From: Mycobacterium sp. EPa45
GTDB taxonomy: Bacteria; Actinomycetota; Actinomycetes; Mycobacteriales; Mycobacteriaceae
Assembly (NCBI RefSeq): GCF_001021385.1
Contig: NZ_CP011773.1
Span: 5,828,001 to 5,892,000 of the forward strand
Length of the DNA: 64,000 nucleotides
Direction: 5' to 3'
Part shown: in pieces, positions 7,499-16,371 of the stretch
Numbering within the stretch: position 1 is the first letter of the stretch
Layout of the letters: each line of letters starts with the position of its first letter
Made by a program: the position numbers and the translations under genes
The notes under the pieces: model-generated
What the model was told of the DNA's origin: nothing
Seen by the model: the letters and a program-made list of their open reading frames with translations, nothing else
The model's database searches: none

Positions 7499-8806
7499 AT
7501 GGCCTGGGACTTTTCCACCGAACCGGAATTCGAGGAGAAGCTCGAGTGGATCCGGAACTTCGTCCGCGACGAGATCGAACCACTCGAAGTGATATTTCCC
7601 AGTTGCGAGTTCCTGCCGCTGAACGAGGAGCGCCGCAGGATCGTCGACCCGCTCAAGCAGAAGGTCCGCGACCAGGGCTTGTGGGCACCACACCTCGGAC
7701 CCGAGCTGGGTGGCCAGGGTTTCGGGGCGGTCAAGCTCACGCTGATCAACGAAATCCTAGGCCGCGCAACGTGGTCGTCGATCATCTTCGGGACGCAGGC
7801 GCCCGATACCGGTAACGCCGAGATCCTCGCCCGGTTCGGCACCGAGGAGCAGAAGCAGCAGTACTTGACCGGGCTGCTGTCCGGGGAGATCTTCTCAACC
7901 TTCTCGATGACCGAACCGCAGGGCGGGTCCGATCCTCGGGTCTTCACCACCCGTGCGGTACGCGATGGTGACGACTGGGTGATCAATGGCCGCAAGTACT
8001 GGTCGTCGAACGCTTCGGTGGCGTCGTTCTTCATCGTCGTCGCGATCACTGATCCGGATGTGCCGGTGCACACGGGGGCGTCGACGTTCCTGGTCCCGGC
8101 CGACACCCCCGGGGTGAACATCGAGGCGACGCATCACCTGGTCGGCTCGTACTCCCACGATCCCGGCCACTCACTGGTCCACTACGACAACGTGCGGGTG
8201 CCGGCGTCGGCGATGCTCGGCGACGAGGGCCACGGCTTCCACGTCGCCCAGTCCCGGCTGGCCGGCGGGCGGCTCCATCACGCCATGCGCTCCATCGGCG
8301 TGGCCCAGCGGGCGATCGACGCGATGGCCCGGCGCGCGAAAAGCCGATTCACACAGGGAAGTCTGCTGGCCGACAAGCAGCTGATCCAGGAGATGGTCGC
8401 CGACTCCTTCGTCGAGCTGACCCAGTTCCGGCTGATGGTGTTGTATGCCGCCTGGCTGGTCGACACCGGTGGCGAGCGGGCCGCGCGGGAGGCAATCGCC
8501 GCCTGCAAGATCCAGACCGCCAGTGTGCTGAAGTCCATCGGCCTTCGGGCGATCCAAGTACACGGCGGCCTCGGCCTGACCGACCAGATGCCGTTGACCA
8601 GCGTCCTGATGGGCGGGATCACGCTGGGGCTGGCCGACGGACCGACCGAGGCGCACAAGGTCAACCTGGCCCGGCAGATCCTCAAGGGCTACGAGCCGGA
8701 CGACCCGGTCTGGCCCAGCGAGTTCCTGCCCAACCGGATCGAGCGAGCGCGGGAGAAGTACGGCCATCTGATCGATCGCATTCCCGCGCTGCCTGTTTCG
8801 CCGTGA
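7499..8806 (+). CDS. Acyl-CoA dehydrogenase, ACAD10/11-like
   Basis: This is a 435-residue flavoprotein. The start at 7499 is set by AAGGAG 5-10 bases upstream. TEPQGGSDPR is the FAD/substrate loop. The C-terminal region has LADGPTEAHK (about 378-387) followed by NLARQIL, in place of the YEGT motif of classical enzymes. DGP(D/T)E(V/A)H is the signature I associate with ACAD10/ACAD11 and bacterial LvaC-type enzymes. It overlaps the TetR start by 4 bases. The expected role is elimination or oxidation of an acyl-CoA made by the kinase and SDR of the operon. Substrate chain length is unknown. Confidence 0.88.
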   Translation: MAWDFSTEPEFEEKLEWIRNFVRDEIEPLEVIFPSCEFLPLNEERRRIVDPLKQKVRDQGLWAPHLGPELGGQGFGAVKLTLINEILGRATWSSIIFGTQAPDTGNAEILARFGTEEQKQQYLTGLLSGEIFSTFSMTEPQGGSDPRVFTTRAVRDGDDWVINGRKYWSSNASVASFFIVVAITDPDVPVHTGASTFLVPADTPGVNIEATHHLVGSYSHDPGHSLVHYDNVRVPASAMLGDEGHGFHVAQSRLAGGRLHHAMRSIGVAQRAIDAMARRAKSRFTQGSLLADKQLIQEMVADSFVELTQFRLMVLYAAWLVDTGGERAAREAIAACKIQTASVLKSIGLRAIQVHGGLGLTDQMPLTSVLMGGITLGLADGPTEAHKVNLARQILKGYEPDDPVWPSEFLPNRIERAREKYGHLIDRIPALPVSP

Positions 8807-9426
8807 CCAGCAGAGCCGCGGCCGCCGTCGTGCGCGCCCTCGACGACCGTCAGCGGGAGGCCACCGAGGAGGTCGAGCGCATCCTGGCTGCCGCCGTGCG
8901 CGAGATGCAGCGGGTCTCCCCCGATGCCCCGCGGGTCAGCGACATCGTCGCTGCGGCCGGGGTGTCCAACAAGGCCTTCTACCGGTATTTCGCCGGTAAG
9001 GACGATCTGATGCTGGCCGTCATGGAACGCGGTGTCGGCCTTGTGGTCTCGTATCTCGAGCATCAGATGACCAAGGAGAGTACGCCGGTCGGCAAGATCA
9101 CCCGCTGGATCAGCGGGGCGCTGGCCCAGGTGGCCGACCCCGAGTTGATCGGAATGAGCCGAGCCCTGGTGGGGCAGATGTCGGATTCGGACAAGCGTCG
9201 CATGGGCGAGGAGGAGACAATGGCCGCGATGCGTGAGCTGCTCGTCGATCCGATCCGCGAACTGGGCAGTACCGATCCCCAGCGTGACGCTGACGCGGTG
9301 TTCGTGTGTACCGTCGGCACGATGCGTCGCTATGTGGACTCCACCGACCAGCCAGGTCGCAAGGACATCAGCCACCTCGTCGGCTTCTGCCTGCGTGGTC
9401 TCGGTGTACCGGAGGCGATGAGCTGA
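8803..9426 (+). CDS. TetR family transcriptional regulator
   Basis: This is a 207-residue protein starting with GTG that overlaps the dehydrogenase stop (GTGA). The N-terminal helix-turn-helix is clear: VSDIVAAAGVSNKAFYRYFAGKDDL (about 44-68), with the usual FYRYF recognition-helix end. The C-terminal half is a divergent ligand and dimerisation domain. It is co-transcribed with the acyl-CoA genes and probably controls them through the palindrome at 5647-5663. An acyl-CoA effector is plausible for this context but not shown. Confidence 0.88.
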   Translation: MTSRAAAAVVRALDDRQREATEEVERILAAAVREMQRVSPDAPRVSDIVAAAGVSNKAFYRYFAGKDDLMLAVMERGVGLVVSYLEHQMTKESTPVGKITRWISGALAQVADPELIGMSRALVGQMSDSDKRRMGEEETMAAMRELLVDPIRELGSTDPQRDADAVFVCTVGTMRRYVDSTDQPGRKDISHLVGFCLRGLGVPEAMS

Positions 9427-10400
9427 TGCGCGCCGTCGTCTGCCGCGAGTACGGCGCGCCAGAGAATCTGGTCCTTGACGAACTGCCCGACCCCACAGCG
9501 GGTCCCGGTCAGGTGGTGGTCAAGGTGCACGCCGCCGCGGTCAACTACCCAGACGTGCTTCTGATCGGCGGCAAGTACCAGATCAAGGTGCCACCGCCGT
9601 TCAGCCCGGGCAGCGAGATGGCCGGTGAGGTGCTGTCCGTCGGCGACGGCGTCGACTACCGGCCAGGGGATCGAGTGTCAGCGACGACATTCGTCGGCGC
9701 CTTCGCCGAGCAAGCCGTGGTGGACGCCCGCGGTCTGACCCGCATCCCCGACGGGGTCGATTACGCCGATGCCGCGGCGTTCGGCGTCACCAACCGCACC
9801 GCCTACTACACCCTGCGCACCGTCGCCCCGGTCGAACCCGGCGACTGGGTTGTGGTCCTCGGCGCCGGCGGTGGGGTCGGCCTGGCGGCCGTCGACATCG
9901 CAGTCCTGTTCGGTGCCAAGGTGATTGCCGCTGCGTCGAGTCCGGAGAAGCTCGAGGTGTGCCGCGCCCGCGGCGCCACGGAAGTCATCGACTACGACCG
10001 GGAAGACCTCAAGAGCCGGCTCAAGGAGATCACCGGCGAGCGTGGCACGCAGGTGGTTCTCGACCCGGTCGGCGGCCGCTACTCCGAGCCGGCGCTGCGC
10101 AGTTTGGGCCGCGGCGGGAAGTTCATCACGCTGGGCTATGCCGCCGGCTCCATCCCGGCGATCCCATTGAACCTCGTCATGCTCAAGGGAATCACCGTGC
10201 AAGGCATGGAGATCCGGACGTTCGCTTCGGACTACCCGGACCAGATTGCCCGCGACGACGCCGAGATCGCGCAGCTGTTCGCCGAGGGCAAGCTCCGCCC
10301 CTACATCGGCGCGCGATTCCCGCTCGACGAGGCGGCCACCGCGCTGCGCTATATCGCCGACCGCAAGGCGATCGGCAAGGTCGTCATCGACGTCGCCTGA
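9426..10400 (+). CDS. NADPH:quinone oxidoreductase family protein (zinc-independent MDR)
   Basis: This 324-residue medium-chain dehydrogenase/reductase resembles QOR/zeta-crystallin enzymes. The GroES-like N-domain is followed by the Rossmann motif GAGGGVGLAAV. The cysteine and histidine ligands of zinc alcohol dehydrogenases are absent. The ATG at 9426 overlaps the TetR stop (TGATG), so it is the last gene of the 5685 operon. It may reduce an enoyl or quinone group. A 22-bp-arm hairpin lies just past the stop, between it and the convergent alkyl-sulfatase gene. Confidence 0.86.
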   Translation: MRAVVCREYGAPENLVLDELPDPTAGPGQVVVKVHAAAVNYPDVLLIGGKYQIKVPPPFSPGSEMAGEVLSVGDGVDYRPGDRVSATTFVGAFAEQAVVDARGLTRIPDGVDYADAAAFGVTNRTAYYTLRTVAPVEPGDWVVVLGAGGGVGLAAVDIAVLFGAKVIAAASSPEKLEVCRARGATEVIDYDREDLKSRLKEITGERGTQVVLDPVGGRYSEPALRSLGRGGKFITLGYAAGSIPAIPLNLVMLKGITVQGMEIRTFASDYPDQIARDDAEIAQLFAEGKLRPYIGARFPLDEAATALRYIADRKAIGKVVIDVA

Positions 10401-10404
10401 CTCA

Positions 10405-10466
10405 CGCGAGCAGACGCAGAATCGCATATTTTGACCACACTTCGTGCGATTCTGCGTCTGCTCGCG
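10405..10466. terminator. Perfect 22-bp-arm hairpin between convergent genes (bidirectional terminator or dispersed repeat)
   Basis: The arms 10405-10426 and 10445-10466 are perfect inverted repeats (begin CGCGAGCAGACGC, end AATCGCA) around an 18-base loop. The hairpin starts 4 bases after the stop at 10400, facing the stop of the convergent gene at 10499. It lacks a U-tract. From memory, GAGCAGACGCAAAATCGC-like sequences recur between genes in mycobacteria, so it may be a dispersed palindromic element doing a terminator's work. Confidence 0.65.
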
Positions 10467-10498
10467 GGGAAAGGGGAGAGGGGAAAGGGGAAAGCGGT

Positions 10499-12376
10499 CT
10501 AGGGCGTGATGATGTTGAAGCTCGGGTCCGGCCGATCCAGCGCACCCAGCAGTGTCTGCAACGCTTGCGGGTCGCCGGTGATCTCCATACCCGGAGATGT
10601 GAAATCCCCCGCGGAGACCGCCAATAGCCGCAATTTGGTCGCGAACCGGACGGTAGCGGTCGCCGTCGACTCGTCGGCCGGGCACTGGCGGTAGACCAGC
10701 ACACCGTTGCGCAGGGTGAGCCGATAGTTGGTGCCGAGGTCGCCGAAGGACAAATCGAGTGCGATGTCGACATCCCAGGCCCGCGGGCCGTTCACGCTGA
10801 TCGCCAGCACGTCGAACATCTGCTCCGGAGTGAGCTGAGCGAGCAGTGTCGTCGGTGACACCGAGGTGGGGGTGCCGAAGTTGCCGTCGCGCAATTCGGT
10901 CGCTCCGGACAGGAAGAAGTTGCGCCATGTTGCGCATTCAGCTCCATACGCCAGCTGCTCGAGGGTGTCGGCGTACAGCTCCCGAGCACCGGCATGATTC
11001 TCGTCGGTGAATATCACGTGGTCGAGAAGAGTTGCAGCCCAACGGTAATCACCGGACTCAGCGGCGGCGCGAGCCAGCTCGACCACTCGGTCGGCGCCGC
11101 CCATCGCTTCGACGTAGCGCGGCCCGATCGCCTCCGGCGGATGCGCCCACAGCCGCGCCGGGTTGCCGTCGAACCAGCCCATGTACCGCTGATAGACCGC
11201 TTTGACGTTGTGGCTGACCGATCCGTAGTAGCCGTGCGCGTGCCACGCCTTCTGCAGCGCGGGCGGCATCTGAAAATTCTCGGCGATCTCGATGCCGGTG
11301 TAGCCCTGGTTGAGCTGGCGCAGCGTCTGGTCGTGCAGGTAGGCATAGAGGTCGCGCTGCAGAGATAGGAATTCGACGATGTTGTCCTGCCCCCACGTCG
11401 GCCAGTGGTGCGAGGCGAACACCACGTCGGTGCGGTCGGCGAACGTGTCGATCGCCTCGGTCAGGTAGCCCGCCCAGCCGTGCGGGTCGCGAACCAGAGC
11501 ACCGCGCAACGTCAGCAGGTTGTGCAGGTTGTGCGTCGCGTTCTCCGCCATGCACAGGGCCCGGAATTTCGGGAAGTAGAAGTGCATCTCGGCAGGTGCC
11601 TCGGTGCCCGGCGCCATCTGGAATTCGATCTCGATGCCGTCGATGGTGTGCTTCTCACCGGTGGTGGTGATGTCGACGGTCGGCACGATGATCGCGACCT
11701 CACCGGTCGACGGTGTCTGCCCGAGCCCGCAGCCGACCTGCCCCTGCGGCCCGCGGTCGAGGACCGCGCCGTACATGTAGCCGGCCCGGCGGGCCATCGC
11801 GGTCCCGGCGTAAACGTTCTCCTGCACCGCGTGTTCAGTGAAGCCCTCGGGCGCGAGCACAGCGACCTTGCCGGCGTCGACGTCGGCCTGCGTGGTCACC
11901 CCGAGGACACCGCCGAAGTGGTCGACGTGCGAATGCGTGTAGATCACTGCGACGACGGGGCGGTCACCGCGATGCGCGCGATAGAGCGCGAGGGCGGCCG
12001 CGGCGGTTTCGGTGGAGACCAGCGGGTCGATCACCACGATCCCGGTGTCGCCCTCGATGAAGCTGATGTTGGACAGGTCCAGGCCGCGGACCTGGTAGAT
12101 GCCCTCGACGACCTCGTACAGACCCTGCTTGGTGGCCAGCATGCTCTGTCGCCACAGACTGGGGTGGACCGATGTCGGTGCGTCCCCGTCGATGAATCCA
12201 TAGGCGTCGTTGTCCCACACCACCCGTCCGTCGGCGGCTTTCACCACGCACGGCGTCATCGCGGCGATGAAGCCGCGGTCGGCATCGGCGAAGTCAGCGG
12301 TGTCCTCGAACGGCAGGGACTTCAGGTGCTCGGCATGTGCGGCCTCGATGACCGCGGACGGCGGCTTGCTTGTCAT
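10499..12376 (-). CDS. Alkyl/aryl-sulfatase, metallo-beta-lactamase fold (Rv3762c-type)
   Basis: This 625-residue protein resembles SdsA1-type alkyl-sulfatases, which release sulfate from primary or secondary alkyl sulfates. The binuclear zinc motif THSHVDHFGG is at 147-156 (His148, His150, Asp152, His153). EMHFYFPKFRALCMAEN is the second conserved block. A helical dimerisation region follows, and the C-terminal 120 residues look like the SCP2-like domain of this family. No signal peptide is visible. The start ATG at 12376 gives MTSKPPSAV. Proximity to the Rv3761c-type gene matches M. tuberculosis order. Confidence 0.92.
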   Translation of the reverse strand: MTSKPPSAVIEAAHAEHLKSLPFEDTADFADADRGFIAAMTPCVVKAADGRVVWDNDAYGFIDGDAPTSVHPSLWRQSMLATKQGLYEVVEGIYQVRGLDLSNISFIEGDTGIVVIDPLVSTETAAAALALYRAHRGDRPVVAVIYTHSHVDHFGGVLGVTTQADVDAGKVAVLAPEGFTEHAVQENVYAGTAMARRAGYMYGAVLDRGPQGQVGCGLGQTPSTGEVAIIVPTVDITTTGEKHTIDGIEIEFQMAPGTEAPAEMHFYFPKFRALCMAENATHNLHNLLTLRGALVRDPHGWAGYLTEAIDTFADRTDVVFASHHWPTWGQDNIVEFLSLQRDLYAYLHDQTLRQLNQGYTGIEIAENFQMPPALQKAWHAHGYYGSVSHNVKAVYQRYMGWFDGNPARLWAHPPEAIGPRYVEAMGGADRVVELARAAAESGDYRWAATLLDHVIFTDENHAGARELYADTLEQLAYGAECATWRNFFLSGATELRDGNFGTPTSVSPTTLLAQLTPEQMFDVLAISVNGPRAWDVDIALDLSFGDLGTNYRLTLRNGVLVYRQCPADESTATATVRFATKLRLLAVSAGDFTSPGMEITGDPQALQTLLGALDRPDPSFNIITP

Positions 12377-12404
12377 ACCGCCATCTTCGCTCAGAGCGGT
12401 GAAC

Positions 12405-14390
12405 TCAGGCCCAGAATCCGTTCAGCGGTTGGGCGTACTTGTCGTTGTTGGTCATCGGGGACAGTCCGAAGGCGTCCTCGATGGTGCGCAACGTGCTGTA
12501 GTGGTCGTAATGATCGGTGACGACGAAGGCACCGCTCTTCATGCCGGCGTCGCTGATCGCCTTGGGCGACGGAATCACCACTGTGACAACATGGTTGCCC
12601 TCGTTGCCGAAGCCCAGCGTGATGTTGTTGTTGTCCTCGTCGAACGTGACGATAAGCGCCGACTTGGTGTTCTTCCAGACGTCAGAATTGATGATCGTCG
12701 GCACATTGTCCGCCAAGAACTGGTCGAGCGCGGAGACGTTGTACTGATGGCGCGGATCGATCTGCGACAACGCGAAGCGCGCCACCCCTTCCAAGGTGTT
12801 GACCGGCCCCTCGCCGTTGGAATCCTCGTCCGCGGCGAACCATACGAAGTTCGGGATGGTCCCCGCCTGGAGATCGGCGGACATCTTCGTCAGCGGGAAC
12901 ATGTGCGCGGCCGCGTAGGCCTGGTTGTCACCGATTCCGGCGAAGGCCGGCCATGGTGTCTGGTCCGGCGAGTAGTCCGCAGTGGCCTGCAACGGCTGCC
13001 CGAGCGTCATGCCCTGCGCATAGGCCGCCCACGTCACACCGGCATGGTCCATCGTGAAGGCGAGGTTGTTCGGGTCGTTGATGCACACCGACGCACAGTT
13101 GTAGGTCTTGCCGTAGACCTGTCCACCGGCGATCGCGTAGTAGTTCGGCAGGCTGGGATGGGTCACCGCGTAATAGTTGTTGGCGAGCCCGTAGGCATTG
13201 ATCAAGCTGTTGAGGAACGGCGCGTTGGGACTCCCGACGATGTCGTCGTAGCCCTTGTTCTCCATGTAGACCAGGAACACGTGGTCGAGCGCCTGGACAT
13301 CGGACAACGGCGGCGCCGGATCAGGCGGTGCGGATTGGGCCGTGCCGATGCTGAACGACAGGTTGTCGGCGTAGGCGTTGTTGTATCGGGCGGTGAAGCC
13401 GATCACCACCGGATTGAGGTCGTGCATGGTCAGGGTCACGACGGCGGTACGTGTGTCGACCGGAAGGGTACCGATGGCGGTCCGTTGCTGGAATCCGGTC
13501 TGCCCCCAACGTTCCAGGTTGGAGACCGGCCCGATCGTTGCACCACCGAGGTAGAGCTTGTTCTCGTCGAGGAACTCGACTTTCACGGTGGCAAAAGACG
13601 GATCCAACAGGTAGCCGCCCAGATAGCCGCTGAGGTTGAATGGCACGCCGCCGCTGTCGATATCGGTCTTCGAAGCGCTGAGGTCCACCGTCTGCGAGAG
13701 TGCCGACGTGGCCACATCACCGCCACCGAAGAACTGGTTACCGCCGCCGGGCGGTGCCGCGTTCACGCCGGGGAACGACACGATGGCGGGAAGATTCGGC
13801 CACGCGAAGCTCAGGCCCACCGGCCACGCATTGCGCAGCTCACCGTACTGAACCACCGTCGGAGTGCCGCTCGCCGTCCACCCGGGCACGCTGACCGTGC
13901 TGTTCCCGTATCCGGCTGGATCGCCGAGCTCGGCGCCCGGATTCGTCAGGAGGTTGGGGCCCGTGGCGGGGACTGCGGTGGTGGTCACCGCACCCGCCTT
14001 TCCGATGCCGGTGATGCGCCGCAGCTCGTCGCCCAGATAGGCCAGCATCGACGAGAGTGGCGGTGGCGGCGGCGGCAGCGTGCCCCCCGGCAATGAGCGC
14101 GGGCTTGTGGCGATCGGATGAACCGACGCGGCGCGCACGGCCGGAGCCGAAAGTTGCTGTGGTTTACCCGCTTTCGCTGACGACGGGGCCGTCGACAAGT
14201 TGGGCGCCACACGGTTTGATCTGGCCACCGACGCCGGCTTGGGGTTCGCCGCCGCCGCTGTGCTTCCTGAAGCAGTCGAGGTGTTCGACGGCTGGGCGTC
14301 TGCCACAGGCGCCGTGCTGGCCAACCAGGAACCGATTCCGAGGGCTACTGCGAGTGCCCCAACCCTGCCGATATGTGCTGCGCTGCCCAT
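12405..14390 (-). CDS. Secreted phosphoesterase (acid phosphatase/phospholipase C-like) with jelly-roll-like domain
   Basis: The predicted product has 661 residues from the ATG at 14390, which has GGGAG upstream; an in-frame ATG at 14417 is possible but has no ribosome site. The N-terminus is a signal peptide ending near ADA-QP, followed by a Ser/Ala/Pro-rich linker. A beta-rich segment (about 140-350, starting NLLTNPGAE and including GGGNQFFGGGD) looks like a jelly-roll carbohydrate-binding fold. The C-terminal domain (about 370-661) has VFLVYMENKGYDDI, NYYA.THPSLPNYYA, FDEDNNN and VVTDHYDHYSTLRTIE. These are the metal-site motifs of the AcpA/phospholipase C phosphoesterase superfamily. The substrate is unknown; envelope phospholipid or phosphoester is likely. 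Confidence 0.82.
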   Translation of the reverse strand: MGSAAHIGRVGALAVALGIGSWLASTAPVADAQPSNTSTASGSTAAAANPKPASVARSNRVAPNLSTAPSSAKAGKPQQLSAPAVRAASVHPIATSPRSLPGGTLPPPPPPLSSMLAYLGDELRRITGIGKAGAVTTTAVPATGPNLLTNPGAELGDPAGYGNSTVSVPGWTASGTPTVVQYGELRNAWPVGLSFAWPNLPAIVSFPGVNAAPPGGGNQFFGGGDVATSALSQTVDLSASKTDIDSGGVPFNLSGYLGGYLLDPSFATVKVEFLDENKLYLGGATIGPVSNLERWGQTGFQQRTAIGTLPVDTRTAVVTLTMHDLNPVVIGFTARYNNAYADNLSFSIGTAQSAPPDPAPPLSDVQALDHVFLVYMENKGYDDIVGSPNAPFLNSLINAYGLANNYYAVTHPSLPNYYAIAGGQVYGKTYNCASVCINDPNNLAFTMDHAGVTWAAYAQGMTLGQPLQATADYSPDQTPWPAFAGIGDNQAYAAAHMFPLTKMSADLQAGTIPNFVWFAADEDSNGEGPVNTLEGVARFALSQIDPRHQYNVSALDQFLADNVPTIINSDVWKNTKSALIVTFDEDNNNITLGFGNEGNHVVTVVIPSPKAISDAGMKSGAFVVTDHYDHYSTLRTIEDAFGLSPMTNNDKYAQPLNGFWA

Positions 14391-14463
14391 GACCCGTACT
14401 CCCGCCGCCCGATACATCAGGATGGTACGAAGTATGGGCCCTGCGCGGACCGTAATTGACGAG

Positions 14464-16371
14464 TTAGTTCGGCATGTTCAGGTCGTAGACCTCCGTGCCG
14501 CCGATGTCCTGGGCAGTGAAGTGCTGCTGAACCCACTTCGTGATCTGCGTACCGGGGCCCGAGTCGCCGCCGGGGCCACCGTGATGGCCGCCGCCGGGAC
14601 CACTGCCGACGATGAAGTAGTGGACCTGTCCCGTGGCGACGTAGTTCTGGAACTGCTCCAGAGTGGGCGCGTTGTCACCGCCGCTGAAGCCCCCGATCGA
14701 CATGATCGACTTGCCGGTCGCGAGTTCCAGCGGGCTGGTGCTCATCGACCCGATAGTCGCTGCGGCCCAACGGTTGTCGGCCTGAGTGAGCATCGTCTTG
14801 AGTTCGGTGTTATCGGACGCCTGCTGGCCGCCAGGACCACCCGGGCCGCCGAAACCCATACCCCCGTCCGCGCGAGCCGGTCCCGATGTCGGAATCGGTC
14901 CGGTGTGGCTGCCCGCCACGGTCTCGACGGTGTAGGCGGCTGTGGCACCGAGCCCGAAGAGTAGACCCGCCGCCGCCAGCGTGGCCGTCCAACGCCCGAG
15001 GCGATGTCCGCCCGCCACAAACACCGCGGTGACCGCGATCGAGCCGGCCAACACCACCCAGCGCAGCCACGGAAGCCATTCTGGTGTGCGGTCAAGAAGG
15101 ATGAAGTTCCACACTCCGGTGGTCACCAATATCGCCCCGAGTACGACCCGCGATGACACAAACTGCTTGCCGCGCCATAGTTCTCGAACGCTGATGCCGA
15201 TCACGGCGGCGATCGCCGGTGCCAGGGCGATGGTGTAGTAGGGGTGCATGATCCCCTTCATGAAGCTGAAGACCGCTGCGGTGACCAGTAACCAGCCTCC
15301 CCACAGCAGCAGGGCCGCCCGGGTGCGGTCGGTGCGCGGCGCCCGGCGGGTGAACCACAAGCCGGCAACCAGGCCGATCAGTGCGGCAGGCAGCAGCCAG
15401 CTGATTTCGGTGCCCATCGAGGTGTCGAACATCCTGGCTATGCCGGTGGACCCACCAAACATCCCGCCACCGGGACCGCCGCCCTCGCCGGCGCCGGAGC
15501 TCGAGCTCCCGCCCGGATTTCCGTCGCCGCCGAACACCCGGCCCAGGCCGTTGTAACCCAGCGCCAGCTGAAGCAGGCTGTTGTCGGTGGACCCGCCGAT
15601 GTAGGGGCGAGAGTCGCTGGGCCACAGGCTGACCAGTGCCAGGTACCACCCGGCGGAGAGCACGATTGCGATCAATCCGACGGCAATATGATGCAGCCGC
15701 AGCCAGACACTGCCAGGAACCGCGACCAACACCACCAGCGCGAAGGCCGGCGTGACGAGCAGGGCCTGCAGGAGCTTGGCCAGGAACGCGAATCCAATGG
15801 CCACACCGGCCAGGGCGATCCAGCGAGTGGCGTTGGCGTCCAGCGCGCGGACCACGCAGTAGGCGGCCACCACCATCAGCAGGACGAGAAGCGCGTCGGG
15901 ATTGTTGAAGCGGAACATCAACGCCGCCACGGGCGTGAGCGCCAGCACCGCACCCGCCAACAGGCCGGCGCCGTAGCCACTGACGCGCCGTACCGCGCCA
16001 TAAATCAGCGCTACGGAGGCAACACCCATCAGGGCCTGCGGCACCAGCATGGACAGCGTGCCGAATCCAAAGACCCGCCCGGACAATGCCATCACCCACA
16101 GCGCAGCCGGTGGCTTGTCCACCGTGATCGCGTTGCCCGCGTCGAGGGACCCGAACAGCAACGCCTTCCAGCTCTGGGTGCCGGCCTGCACGGCGGCCGC
16201 GTAGTAATCGTTGGCCCACCCGGCGGCGTCGAGTCCCCACAGGTAGAGCACGGCGGTGACCGCGAGGAGCAGCCCCAGCGCGGGGCGCACCCAACGCGGC
16301 CGCAGCGAGCTCGGCTGTTCGTGGGGCTGAATGTCCGTCGGCCTTTCTGTGAACTCGGCGAGCACGGTCAT
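14464..16371 (-). CDS. GT39-family (ArnT/mannosyltransferase-like) membrane glycosyltransferase
   Basis: This is a polytopic membrane protein of about 635 residues. The N-terminus has WGLDAAGWANDYYAAAVQAG and FGSLDAGNAITVDKPPAALW, where the acidic residues in the first large outer loop form the GT39/PMT active site. Around twelve hydrophobic helices follow. A glycine/serine-rich outer loop (about 285-310) and a GGPGG-rich segment (about 510-530) are low complexity. It should transfer a sugar from a polyprenyl-phosphate donor outside the membrane. I chose the ATG at 16371, sharing one base with the upstream TGA; a GTG at 16374 is also in frame. It is the last gene of the TcrXY operon and a paralogue of the gene at 17657. 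Confidence 0.85.
   Translation of the reverse strand: MTVLAEFTERPTDIQPHEQPSSLRPRWVRPALGLLLAVTAVLYLWGLDAAGWANDYYAAAVQAGTQSWKALLFGSLDAGNAITVDKPPAALWVMALSGRVFGFGTLSMLVPQALMGVASVALIYGAVRRVSGYGAGLLAGAVLALTPVAALMFRFNNPDALLVLLMVVAAYCVVRALDANATRWIALAGVAIGFAFLAKLLQALLVTPAFALVVLVAVPGSVWLRLHHIAVGLIAIVLSAGWYLALVSLWPSDSRPYIGGSTDNSLLQLALGYNGLGRVFGGDGNPGGSSSSGAGEGGGPGGGMFGGSTGIARMFDTSMGTEISWLLPAALIGLVAGLWFTRRAPRTDRTRAALLLWGGWLLVTAAVFSFMKGIMHPYYTIALAPAIAAVIGISVRELWRGKQFVSSRVVLGAILVTTGVWNFILLDRTPEWLPWLRWVVLAGSIAVTAVFVAGGHRLGRWTATLAAAGLLFGLGATAAYTVETVAGSHTGPIPTSGPARADGGMGFGGPGGPGGQQASDNTELKTMLTQADNRWAAATIGSMSTSPLELATGKSIMSIGGFSGGDNAPTLEQFQNYVATGQVHYFIVGSGPGGGHHGGPGGDSGPGTQITKWVQQHFTAQDIGGTEVYDLNMPN

Noticed and set aside
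12210..14096. 628-codon plus-strand open frame opposite the phosphoesterase
   Set aside because: It is antisense to a protein with clear signal peptide and active-site motifs; the translated sequence has only low-complexity Arg/Val/Asp runs and no motif.
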